A stretch of 64,000 nt of DNA from Hyphomonadaceae bacterium UBA7672. GTDB taxonomy: Bacteria; Pseudomonadota; Alphaproteobacteria; Caulobacterales; Hyphomonadaceae. The translations under genes and the position numbers were made by a program. The notes beneath the pieces were generated by a model. It ran no database searches. It was not told where the DNA came from and saw nothing but the letters and a program-made list of their open reading frames with translations. The stretch is taken from NCBI GenBank assembly GCA_002483135.1, contig DLHI01000036.1, positions 62,001-126,000 on the forward strand, read 5' to 3'. This document shows, piece by piece, positions 9,815 through 17,323 of the stretch (its first letter is position 1; each line of letters opens with the position of its first letter).

Positions 9815-9944
9815 GGCATCGTTTCCGGCTATGCTCTGCTAAGCATTGGCCTGCTCAACGCGATCATGTTCCCGACGATCTTTACGCTAGCTTGCGCTGG
9901 CCTGGGTCCGCGTGCGGCGGAAGGGTCTGGCATCATCTGCATGG
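9815..9944 (+). pseudogene. FucP-like sugar MFS permease fragment, left part
   Basis: In-frame codons give GIVSGYALLSIGLLNAIMFP followed by TIFTLACAGLG, typical of the L-fucose/glucose-galactose permease branch of the MFS (transmembrane segments about 9-10 of 12). The fragment lacks the N-terminal two thirds and ends at the IS66 insertion. Removing that IS and one copy of the 8-bp duplication joins it in frame to 15198-15351, giving GSGIICMAIVGGAIVPP across the junction. The permease was probably the inner-membrane importer of this carbohydrate locus and is now inactive. Confidence 0.85.
9937..9944. repeat. 8-bp target-site duplication, left copy
   Basis: CTGCATGG here and at 15198-15205 flank the IS66 element exactly. 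Eight-base duplications are the norm for the IS66 family, and removing one copy restores the permease reading frame. Confidence 0.88.
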
Positions 9945-9979
9945 GTGCCCATCCGGCGTAGGCCGCAGTCAGCGACAGC

Positions 9980-10219
9980 TCACTTGAGGGGTTGAGAGTT
10001 CTCGCGGTGCATTTCGAGAAGGTTTTTGAGCTCTTCGACGCCGTCGTCGGTGAACGCCATGATGCTGATGTCGTTGTCATCGCTGAGGCCGCAGACTCTG
10101 ATGACGCCGTCCTCGGGCTCCATGCCGATAGCGATCTCGCGCAGCAGATCTTCTTCGACGCCGAGTTGCTGGGCGACGGCTGAGATGACGGTGACGGAAT
10201 AGACCTTGTTGATTTGCAT
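9980..10219 (-). CDS. Small acidic protein downstream of IS66 tnpC
   Basis: Encodes 79 residues (MQINKVYSVTVISAVAQQLG...), strongly acidic (pI low, many D/E), with no domain I recognise. It starts three bases after the tnpC stop (TGA CCC ATG), so translation is probably coupled to the transposase, and it lies inside the element before the left terminal repeat. It may be an accessory or passenger gene of this IS66 subgroup. It could also regulate transposition. Function unknown. Confidence 0.6.
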   Translation of the reverse strand: MQINKVYSVTVISAVAQQLGVEEDLLREIAIGMEPEDGVIRVCGLSDDNDISIMAFTDDGVEELKNLLEMHRENSQPLK

Positions 10220-10222
10220 GGG

Positions 10223-11923
10223 TCAGGTCGCTGTGGCGGCGAAAGCCTCTTCGCGCAACGCCTTCCAGTTCCACGGCAGCAACTCGTTGATCCGGTGAGC
10301 TGGATGGGTGGCGATGCGGGCAAGGACGTCGGCCAGCCAGGCGTGAGGATCGACGTCGTTCATTTTGGCTGTGACGATTAAACTGTATGTGGCCGCGGCC
10401 CGTTGGCCGCCCCTGTCGGAACCGCAGAACAGCCACGAGCGGCGTCCAAGGACGATACCCCGCAAGGCTCGCTCCGCTGCATTGTTGCTGAGACAGACGC
10501 GGCCGTCGTCAAGGAACAGGGTGGAGGCCGGCCATCGCTTGAGCATGTAGTTGATCGCTTTGTAGAGGTCGTGCGTGCGGGAGAAGTTGAAGCGTTTATC
10601 TTCCAGATAGGCGCGAAGGTCGTCGACGAGGAGCTTGGCTAGCTCCTGGCGCACGGCTCTACGCTGCTCCGGGCTTTGTCCGTTGACGGTCCGCTCGATC
10701 GCGAACAGCGCGTCAATGCGCCGAACCACCTCGATGGCGATCGGCGACATCGCGATCGGCTTCTTGCTGGCGGCCTTGCGCCGAGCAGCTTCTTCAAGAT
10801 CGGCGAAGATAAAGAACGGTCTTCGCGCATGGCTCCAGCAGCCGGCCTGCAGGATCTGGCCTGGCCGGCGATCTGGCGCATAGAGCTTGCCATAGCCGCT
10901 GAATGCGTCAGCCTGGAAGACACCGGACCATTGGGCTAGGTGCGCCTGTGGATGCTCGCCGCTTCGATCACGCGAGTAGTAGAACATCGCCGCTGGCGGG
11001 CGCGCGTCGCCGAATGGCTTATCGTCGGCGACGTACACCCAACATCGAGCGATATCGGTCTTGCCGGCGGCGAGGACGGGAACGGTGGTGTCGTCGCCGT
11101 GGAGCCGTTCAGCTGCAAAAACATGGCGCTCGAGGGCGTTTAGAACGGGGCGTAGCGCAAAGCAGGCGGCCCCGACGGCGTCGGCCATGGTCGACAGGGT
11201 GATGGGGACGCCTTCGAGGGCGTAGCGTTCACTGAGCCGGTTGAGCGGTTGGTGGGCGCCGAACTTCTCGTAGAGGATCATCGCCAGAAGGCTCGGGCCG
11301 GCCCATCCGCGGGGAATGACGTGGAAGGGCGCAGGCGCCTGGCTGACCTTCTCGCAATCGCGACAGGTGAACTTCTCGCGCACCGTCTCGATCACCTTCC
11401 ACTGCCGGGGGATCGACTCCAGGGTGCAAGTTACGTCTTCGCCGAGCTTGCGAAGCCGACTTCCGCCGCAGCACTCGCAGGCCGTCGGCGGATCGATCAC
11501 CACGCGCATCCGGGGAAGGTGATCGGGAAACGTGGCTCGATGTTGCGGACGTTTACGCACGAACGCTGCTACGCTCGTGGTCTTGGCGAGGGCGATCTCG
11601 GCGGCGATCTCGTCCTCGGTGGCGCTGGCCTCGAGCTCTTCGAGCTCAAGCTCCATCTGATCGGAAAGACGCGCGCCGCGTTCCGTGCGCGGCCCATAAA
11701 TCTGACGCTCGAGCTTTGCGATCCGAAGCGCCTGATGTGCGATCAGAGCTTTATCATCCGACGCCATGGCCTTGGCGACGGCCAGTTCCGCGGCGACTTG
11801 ATCATGCTTCTGCCCGGCCGTCGCCGCGGTGTTCTCCGCTTCGCTCGCCTTGACGCGAGCGGTCATCAGCGCCTGCTTGAGGGCTGCGATATCGTTCGGA
11901 AGGTCATCAAGATCGGCGTTCAC
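10223..11923 (-). CDS. tnpC: IS66 family transposase TnpC
   Basis: Main IS66 transposase of 566 residues, GTG start. Visible domains in order: an N-terminal coiled-coil/leucine-rich helix (about 5-105), a zinc-finger domain with CECCGG and CRDC pairs (about 145-195), then the DDE catalytic domain with HGDDTTV, QADAFSGY and the SNNAAERALRG glutamate motif. All three acidic residues are present, so the enzyme could be active, but the tnpB partner gene is interrupted. It carries the IS66 C-terminal tail. It acts on the terminal repeats of its own element. Confidence 0.95.
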   Translation of the reverse strand: MNADLDDLPNDIAALKQALMTARVKASEAENTAATAGQKHDQVAAELAVAKAMASDDKALIAHQALRIAKLERQIYGPRTERGARLSDQMELELEELEASATEDEIAAEIALAKTTSVAAFVRKRPQHRATFPDHLPRMRVVIDPPTACECCGGSRLRKLGEDVTCTLESIPRQWKVIETVREKFTCRDCEKVSQAPAPFHVIPRGWAGPSLLAMILYEKFGAHQPLNRLSERYALEGVPITLSTMADAVGAACFALRPVLNALERHVFAAERLHGDDTTVPVLAAGKTDIARCWVYVADDKPFGDARPPAAMFYYSRDRSGEHPQAHLAQWSGVFQADAFSGYGKLYAPDRRPGQILQAGCWSHARRPFFIFADLEEAARRKAASKKPIAMSPIAIEVVRRIDALFAIERTVNGQSPEQRRAVRQELAKLLVDDLRAYLEDKRFNFSRTHDLYKAINYMLKRWPASTLFLDDGRVCLSNNAAERALRGIVLGRRSWLFCGSDRGGQRAAATYSLIVTAKMNDVDPHAWLADVLARIATHPAHRINELLPWNWKALREEAFAATAT

Positions 11924-11987
11924 GAACCGATGGAATCACACTTCTGGACGCTTGTGGCGCCCCTAAATGCGTCTTGCGCAAAGTTTT

Positions 11988-12140
11988 TTAGCCGGCCGAC
12001 TTCGGCCGCCAAGTCTGTTGGGGACTACGCCAATCGATGCCCTCAAGCATATAGCCCAACTGCGCCGGCGACAGGGAAACAGCACCGTCCTTGGTCAAGG
12101 GCCAGATGAACCGTCCGCGGTCTAATCGCTTGGCGTAGAG
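11988..12140 (-). pseudogene. tnpB: IS66 tnpB, C-terminal half
   Basis: The minus-strand frame from about 12140 down to the TAA at 11988 encodes LYAKRLDRGRFIWPLTKDGA and on to QQTWRPKSAG, the conserved C-terminal half of IS66 TnpB (Orf2). Its N-terminal half is found 2.4 kb away at 14547-14730 on the same strand. The half gene still has an open frame running back into the inserted element, so a hybrid peptide could be made, but a working TnpB is unlikely. Confidence 0.88.
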
Positions 12141-12210
12141 CTGCGTCTCTTGGCCATGATGCCTCTCCATAGCAGGTTGCATTTCGAGCGCGCCCAGATT
12201 CTCCTGTAGG

Positions 12211-14310
12211 TTAAGGGGCGGGCGCAGTCCATTTCTGGGACTGCCGAGCGACCCTGCGCCGTTTGGCGGCAAGCTTCTCGGCGTCGGATTTCCTGATGAG
12301 GAAGATGTCGCGGAACGAGGCGTTGACCCGCCTTGCGGGCAACCACTCCTTGCGGATCCACGAGTACAGCGTGCCGACCGGAAGGTCGAGCGCAGGCGCC
12401 AGCTCGGTGACCGTCATCTCATCCGGCTCCCGCTCAACTTCCCTGCTCACCGCCAAGCTGCGTGATGGATATCCCATCCGCGCCATCATCGGCCGGATTT
12501 TCGCTTCCGTGAACAGAGTGCCGTTTGCGCTTAACCAGTGCTCTGCGCTGAGCTGCCGCGCAATCGCCGGCGGACGCAAGCCGGCGGCGGCGAGCTCGGC
12601 GATGCGCTCTTTCAGTTCGGCGTTTCTGGCGAGTTGCGACGTCCACCGCACCGGGCGGATAAAGCTATGCCGTGTCGTGTGACCGCCAGCCCAAGTGCAC
12701 TCGATCGAAGTGTTTTCACTGCCTCCGGCCACCGAGAGGACTACCCGTTCAAGCATAAGCCGCGCGATCTGCTTGCGCTCGGTGGCTGTCGTTGTCGGCG
12801 CCTGCCACAGCGCCGGAATATCCTCAGCAAGACGACGAACTGCCTCACGTTCGTCGGCGCTGAGCGCAGGGCTGGTGCGGGAGTCTTCCCTGGTGTTCTC
12901 GGCCGCCAGTCGGTCATGCTCCGCCAGGGCCGCCTCCCAGCGCTTCTCAAGCGTCCGCGCGACGAGGCGGTTCTCTGGCTCGACCGCGTTGAACTGTCGT
13001 TCGAAGCGCTCGACCTCATAGGCTGCCTGTTCGAGTTTGAGCGCCCGCTGACGACGTTCTCGGCTGCGTTCAAGCTCGAGATCTTCGGCCATGGCCAGGC
13101 TGACCTCGATCGCCGAGGGCTGCAGCGCCTGTAAGATCAACGAAGCCACTATAGTGTCGACGGCCGCGCCCGAGACCGACTGGCAATAGCGAGCGCCGCG
13201 GGAGACGTTCCCCCGTGAGCACTGATATCGCAGGTCGTAACCATTGGTCCGATAGCAGGTCGCCATGCGATATCCGCACCGGCCGCAGACTAGCAGACCG
13301 GCGAGAAGCGATGGACCGCCGCGCGGCGTGCCCCCGTGCTTGGCCTGATTAGCGCGCAACTGCCTTTGGTTCTCCTCGAACTTCTCCCAACTGATATACG
13401 CGGGCACGCGATCTTTGATCAGAATCTTCCAGTCTGCCGCATTGCGGCTTGGCGACGGTCGGGCCGGGACCCCAGGCCGATCGGCCAATCGGCGGCCATA
13501 GACATAGGCGCCAGCGTAGATCGGATTGGTCAACACGTTGATCACCGCGCCTCGATGGGGCGGACGCCATGCCAATTCCCCCTTGTTGACGCCCGCACGC
13601 TGACGGTCAGGAAGATCCATGTTGTGGGCGACGAGGTAGCGCAAAACGCCGTGAACGCTACGGCGGCGCTCAAAAACTTCGAAAACGCGGTCAATCATAT
13701 CGCGCACCCGCTCATCCGGATCGACCGTTACCTCGCCTGAAGGTCGGCGCAGATAGCCGCGGGGCACGGCAAACCCAAGGTCTCCACGGGATGCCTTATG
13801 CCATCGGCCATGATCGAGCCGAGCGCGCATGATGTGCAGCTCCGCCTCGCTCATCGTTCCTTTAAGGCCAAGCAGCAAGCGGTCGTTGTAGAGTGTCGGA
13901 TCGTAGATGCCGTCGCTGTCCGCAATCAGCGTGCCGGAAAGAGCGCAGATCTCCAGAAGCTGATACCAGTCGCGGCAAGACCGGGCCAGGCGAGACACCT
14001 CAAAGCCCATGACAAGGCCAACATGGCCAAGGCCGACTTCAGCCACCAAGCGCTGAAAGCCGAGACGGCCTTCCGTAGATGCGCCCGACCGCCCAAGATC
14101 ATCGTCGATGACGACGACTTTCGGTCGTGGCCAGCCCAACAGGCAAACTCGCTCGGCCAACGCGTATTGGACTTGCGTCGACTCGCGATGGTGCTCGATC
14201 TGCTGCAGCGTTGATTGCCGCACATAAACAATCGCCATCCTATCAAGATGCCGGCCGACGATCTTGCTTGTTCCCAGCTCCGCTCGCGTCACGACTATTT
14301 GGCCACTCAT
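12211..14310 (-). CDS. Large serine recombinase
   Basis: Site-specific recombinase of 699 residues. The N-terminal resolvase-type catalytic domain (about 22-170) has the nucleophile Ser33 in YVRQST and the arginine-rich active-site segment EVSRLARSCRDW. A recombinase domain (about 185-300) contains GYLRRPSGEV and NPIYAGAYVYGRR. A zinc ribbon has CGRCGYR and later cysteines, followed by a coiled coil (about 410-480) and a C-terminal helix-turn-helix-like tail. It catalyses the integration or excision of the element in which it lies. It is intact. It starts with ATG overlapping a small upstream frame. Confidence 0.92.
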   Translation of the reverse strand: MSGQIVVTRAELGTSKIVGRHLDRMAIVYVRQSTLQQIEHHRESTQVQYALAERVCLLGWPRPKVVVIDDDLGRSGASTEGRLGFQRLVAEVGLGHVGLVMGFEVSRLARSCRDWYQLLEICALSGTLIADSDGIYDPTLYNDRLLLGLKGTMSEAELHIMRARLDHGRWHKASRGDLGFAVPRGYLRRPSGEVTVDPDERVRDMIDRVFEVFERRRSVHGVLRYLVAHNMDLPDRQRAGVNKGELAWRPPHRGAVINVLTNPIYAGAYVYGRRLADRPGVPARPSPSRNAADWKILIKDRVPAYISWEKFEENQRQLRANQAKHGGTPRGGPSLLAGLLVCGRCGYRMATCYRTNGYDLRYQCSRGNVSRGARYCQSVSGAAVDTIVASLILQALQPSAIEVSLAMAEDLELERSRERRQRALKLEQAAYEVERFERQFNAVEPENRLVARTLEKRWEAALAEHDRLAAENTREDSRTSPALSADEREAVRRLAEDIPALWQAPTTTATERKQIARLMLERVVLSVAGGSENTSIECTWAGGHTTRHSFIRPVRWTSQLARNAELKERIAELAAAGLRPPAIARQLSAEHWLSANGTLFTEAKIRPMMARMGYPSRSLAVSREVEREPDEMTVTELAPALDLPVGTLYSWIRKEWLPARRVNASFRDIFLIRKSDAEKLAAKRRRVARQSQKWTAPAP

Positions 14311-14515
14311 CGTGGTCTTCCTCCGCCTCTGGCGCCAGGCGTCGGAGCGCCATCTGGCCCAAGAGGACAGTCAATCGGCTCCGACGATCCGAAGGCAGGT
14401 CGGACCACGTCGGGCCGGGATCGCCCTTCAACTCTGCCATCGCGGGCCACCATCCAGCGGGCCAGGGCCAATAGGCCAGCCGTCGCCACTCTCGGTTCTG
14501 GTAAGGAATCAACAT
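14243..14515 (-). CDS. Small protein upstream of the serine recombinase
   Basis: A 90-codon frame whose second half reads TWSDLPSDRRSRLTVLLGQM, like the short W-x-DLP...LLG-x-MALR proteins often found just before mobile-element integrases. It overlaps the recombinase start by 68 bases. A competing frame, 14307-14564 on the same strand (85 codons), ends in TGA overlapping the recombinase ATG and cannot be ruled out. A shorter start at 14440 (MAELKGDP) is also possible. Function unknown; perhaps a helper or regulator of recombination. Confidence 0.45.
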   Translation of the reverse strand: MLIPYQNREWRRLAYWPWPAGWWPAMAELKGDPGPTWSDLPSDRRSRLTVLLGQMALRRLAPEAEEDHDEWPNSRDASGAGNKQDRRPAS

Positions 14516-14546
14516 CCTCTGCAGAGGTTCCCTCGACAGGGTTTGG

Positions 14547-14730
14547 AGAGGCCGATACCGTCATGCCAGATAATTTTTACTAGATCGCCGCGTCTACCCC
14601 GAAAGACGAAGAGATCGCCGACGTGGGGATCACGGTGAAGGCCTTCCTGGACCTGCAATGCCAGACCCTGCATGCCGCGGCGCATATCGGTGTGCCCGGC
14701 GGCCAGCCACACCCGTACGTTGGAAGGGAT
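14547..14730 (-). pseudogene. tnpB: IS66 tnpB, N-terminal half
   Basis: Encodes IPSNVRVWLAAGHTDMRRG through GDLFVFRGRRGDLVKIIWHD, the N-terminal half of TnpB, and then leaves homology at GIGLS where the recombinase element begins. The codon where the usual Met precedes IPS is GCG, so the normal start codon also seems absent; translation may have relied on coupling to tnpA. The other half is at 11988-12140. Confidence 0.85.
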
Positions 14731-15089
14731 CGCGATCCTCGCCTGGCGATGGCCTTGGTCACCGCGGCAGCGAGCTCCGGCCCGACCGGTCCAACCAACC
14801 TGAGCCGCACACCGTCGGCGAACTCAACCTCGATAAGGCCGGTCGGCGAGCCAACTCTCGCCTCCGGCGCCGCCAGCATCACCGGGGCAAAGCCTTTAGC
14901 AATAGGCGTCTCCGGAAAGCCGAGCTGGGCGCGATACTGCTTGCGCCAAGCGAACACCATGCCGGGGCCAGCGCCGGCCTGACGCGCCACTCCGTTCACG
15001 CTCGCGCCCGGTTGGAACGTCGCCTCGACAATCGCCAGCTTCTGCTCCAGCGACCAACGCCGCCGCGGCTCGCCCCCGATAATCTCCAC
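14580..15089 (-). CDS. tnpA: IS66 family accessory protein TnpA
   Basis: First gene of the IS66 element, 169 codons from a GTG start at 15089. The start of the protein (MEIIGGEPRRRWSLEQKLAI) and VARQAGAGPGMVFAWRKQYR form the helix-turn-helix typical of IS66 Orf1. The region around ARRGSRSLP marks where normal TnpA proteins end; the remaining 45 or so codons overlap tnpB in another frame and are probably just read-through. It probably binds the element ends. Confidence 0.85.
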   Translation of the reverse strand: MEIIGGEPRRRWSLEQKLAIVEATFQPGASVNGVARQAGAGPGMVFAWRKQYRAQLGFPETPIAKGFAPVMLAAPEARVGSPTGLIEVEFADGVRLRLVGPVGPELAAAVTKAIARRGSRSLPTYGCGWPPGTPICAAACRVWHCRSRKAFTVIPTSAISSSFGVDAAI

Positions 15090-15172
15090 GCCCCCTCCCT
15101 CAGCGACTAGTCTAGAGACCTGTCGCTAGACTACTCGCAACCGCTACAATCTCGGCTGCGCTATGATCTGGA

Positions 15173-15197
15173 AAGGCGGCCCCCGGCGGAGGCGTAC
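15173..15197 (-). repeat. IS66 right terminal inverted repeat
   Basis: Read inward on the minus strand it begins GTACGCCTCCGCCGGGGGCC and pairs imperfectly with the left end at 9945-9969 (about 17 of 25 positions) and better with the solo remnant at 9678. Confidence 0.75.
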
Positions 15198-15351
15198 CTG
15201 CATGGCGATCGTCGGCGGAGCCATCGTCCCGCCGCTAACGGGATGGCTGGCGGATCAATCCGCTCTCCGTCTGTCGCTTGCAGCACCTATCGTTTGTTAC
15301 GCGGTCATCGCCCTCTTCGCGTGGAGAACGACGCGGCTGTCCATCGCCTGA
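15198..15351 (+). pseudogene. FucP-like sugar MFS permease fragment, C-terminal part
   Basis: Begins with the right copy of the 8-bp duplication CTGCATGG (15198-15205). The frame gives MAIVGGAIVPPLTGWLADQS and on to the stop, the last two transmembrane segments of a fucose/glucose-type MFS permease. It joins in frame to the piece at 9815-9944. The joined fragment is about 91 residues, so even perfect IS excision would not restore a full transporter of about 410-430 residues. Confidence 0.85.
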
Positions 15352-15496
15352 GCCATTGGCATCACTGAGGTTCCACCGGCCGGGGTGGGCTACAGGTGTT
15401 GGAAGATAGCGTCATGGAAGGACGACCCATGCTTCCGCCGCACCCATGCACACAACAACTGCAGGGTCCTAATTCCAGCTGGGTCAAGGTTGGGGG

Positions 15497-16486
15497 TCAC
15501 GTCACCGGTTGTGCGCGCTCCCCCCAAAGGGAAAGAACGCTTCGGAGTGCTGTGACAAAGGCCAAGGGCTGATCGAGCATCAGATGGTGACGGGCTTCCG
15601 GTACAGCGACTATCGGAATGTTGCCTCCACCCAGTTCGCGGATGTAGTCGGCCGAGTCCTTTGTGAAGAGCTGGCTGTTGCCGCCGTGCACGATAGCCTT
15701 GCGACCCGGCGCTTTTACCAGGCGTTCACCGACGGTGAGCCATTCGTCGGGCTTGTTGCTCCGCCGAAAGACCTCGGTTGAGAACTTCCACATCCACTCG
15801 TCTCCATCCCGCCGCATGGAATGATACGCTAAGTAGTCCAGAAGGAAGGGCTCGCCGACCCGCTGGGGCGGGGAAAGGACGTACCTCTCACGCGCCGCTT
15901 CATAGCTAGGGTAGCGCTTGTTCGGCTTGTCCGGATCGCCAGAGCCTGGGCTTGACCGCCTGAGGTTCCAGTACTGTTCAAGCTGCTCGGGGCGCATGAT
16001 CATGAGATCACAAACCACCACCCCGGAGAAGGCCTCTGGCGACTGGGTTACGGCTGTCAACGCCGCGCTTGAACCGAAACTGTGCGCGATGATCGTTGGC
16101 CTGTTGCCATCTGCAAACAGTTCGAGCGCCTCGGCGATTTCCCCGAATTCGCGCCCCCTTGCCGAGGGATCGGCCTGGCCGCGCATTTCGCTGTCGCCCA
16201 TGCCGGCAAGATCGAAGGCCACCACGTCGTAATCTTCGGCAAGAAAGGGCGCGATGAAGGCGAAGCAGCGCGCATGGGCAAGAAAGCCATGCGTCATCAG
16301 CACCTTGGGCTTCCCGCGGTCACCCCAGCGAAAGTAGTGCGCCCTGGCCCCGTCGATCTCCACATACCCTTCTTCGCGCGGCACCTTGAGGGCCGACACG
16401 AACCATGCCGGTAGATGCGAACCATCGCCAGCCCAGACCGGATCGATGTCCCCGGGGAAGTCCTCGATCTTAGCGAACTCGTTCAT
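15497..16486 (-). CDS. Alpha/beta-fold hydrolase
   Basis: About 329 residues from the ATG at 16486; a longer in-frame start at 16672 exists, but its first 62 residues are basic and unlike the family. The domain runs from VLMTHGFLAHARCF (oxyanion region) through IIAHSFGSSAAL (Ser nucleophile) and a C-terminal ARHHLMLDQP with the catalytic His. Similar to epoxide-hydrolase/haloalkane-dehalogenase-like or general hydrolases. It is the last minus-strand gene before alkK, but a decayed IS66 copy lies between them, so it need not belong to the alk operon. It could act on an ester or epoxide by-product of alkane oxidation. No signal peptide, so cytoplasmic. Confidence 0.75.
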   Translation of the reverse strand: MNEFAKIEDFPGDIDPVWAGDGSHLPAWFVSALKVPREEGYVEIDGARAHYFRWGDRGKPKVLMTHGFLAHARCFAFIAPFLAEDYDVVAFDLAGMGDSEMRGQADPSARGREFGEIAEALELFADGNRPTIIAHSFGSSAALTAVTQSPEAFSGVVVCDLMIMRPEQLEQYWNLRRSSPGSGDPDKPNKRYPSYEAARERYVLSPPQRVGEPFLLDYLAYHSMRRDGDEWMWKFSTEVFRRSNKPDEWLTVGERLVKAPGRKAIVHGGNSQLFTKDSADYIRELGGGNIPIVAVPEARHHLMLDQPLAFVTALRSVLSLWGERAQPVT

Positions 16487-16689
16487 CCTGTCGTGCAGTC
16501 CTTGCTCGTGAGGCTTTCGGCAGTGAAGCCATGATAGCCTTCTCTGTAAACATGTCGCCGGTCTGCGTCGGTACACCTCGACATGTCGCGCTGGCGTCAG
16601 TCTGCGGTCGATAGAATGGTCGTCCATTGCGAGCACTGTCCCTTCAACGGGACTGGCTTTCCCTGCCAGCACCGCAGCCGCCTCTCAGA

Positions 16690-17300
16690 TCAGAAGGGTG
16701 GCGGAGCACCGCTTACAAACGCCAAGCGTACGGCCGCGTAAAACTCGACCTGCTTCGAGCGCGCCTCATCTGGGCTAAATAGCCATCGCCTCCAAGAGTA
16801 GGTCAGAGCTAACTTTGCACGCCGATTGACGCCCTTGGGCATGCCGGTGACGCCCGTCGCCAGCCAGACACGAGTCGAAACTGGAACCGGGATCATGTGC
16901 GCCGTGCAGCCCGGCGAACGATGATCAAGGAGGGCTCATCCCGGCAATGAATGCGCACGCCACCGGGAAACTCGACGGTCAGGTCCAGCGGGTCCGGGCG
17001 CTTCTCCGGGCCAGGCAGCGCCATCGGGGTCGCGCTGGTGGCGACCGGCACGAACTCCACCGGCAAGGCCTTACCGCCAAACTGCGGGTCGCGTAGCCCG
17101 GCGAACACGACGTTAGCGTTGATGCCATGCCGCCTCGCCGCGGCAGCTGTCGACAGGCCCGGTTCGTGGGTCTCAGCTACCACCTTGGCGCTTGAACGCA
17201 TCGGAGTAGCTGCGGCGGACCTGTAACCGTGAATCGCTCGCGCACGAGCACCGCCTTCATCGGCCCCGACGCCAGCCCCTCCGGCGTGTGGCAGGCGATG
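16690..17300 (-). mobile_element. Decayed IS66 tnpA-tnpB remnant
   Basis: On the minus strand, 17254 to 16893 carries a degenerate tnpA (VVAETHEPGLSTAAAARRHG and INANVVFAGLRDPQFGGKA). Its TGA overlaps the ATG of a tnpB start (MIPVPVSTRVWLATGVTGMP) at 16896, in the usual IS66 arrangement. tnpB loses homology after about 25 residues, and no tnpC or terminal repeat is found. This is a third IS66 trace, from a lineage different from the other two, judged by TnpA sequence. Confidence 0.75.
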
Positions 17301-17323
17301 AGAAACACACGACATGTTGATTC

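Larger units (their letters stand above)
12141..14546 (-). mobile_element. Serine-recombinase element inserted in IS66 tnpB
   Basis: A block of about 2.4 kb separates the two halves of tnpB. The flanks share the bases AGAG (12137-12140 and 14547-14550), consistent with the short crossover core left by a serine recombinase; the exact joints are uncertain by a few bases. It holds one large recombinase gene and one or two overlapping small frames. No terminal inverted repeats were seen, as expected for site-specific integration rather than DDE transposition. Confidence 0.75.
9945..15197 (-). mobile_element. IS66-family insertion sequence carrying a nested recombinase element
   Basis: Element of 5253 bp bounded by 8-bp direct repeats. 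Its ends are imperfect inverted repeats: left GTGCCCATCCGGCG, right (read inward on the minus strand) GTACGCCTCCGCCG, with about 17 of the first 25 bases alike. Read on the minus strand it encodes tnpA, a split tnpB, tnpC and a small extra gene. A normal IS66 is about 2.5-3 kb; the excess is explained by a block of about 2.4 kb with a large serine recombinase inserted in tnpB (12141-14546). It lies in a sugar-permease gene. Confidence 0.88.

Noticed and set aside
14307..14564. 85-codon frame ending at the recombinase start
   Set aside because: Composition is Pro/Gly/Arg-rich and unlike known families; kept only as an alternative to the 14243-14515 frame.
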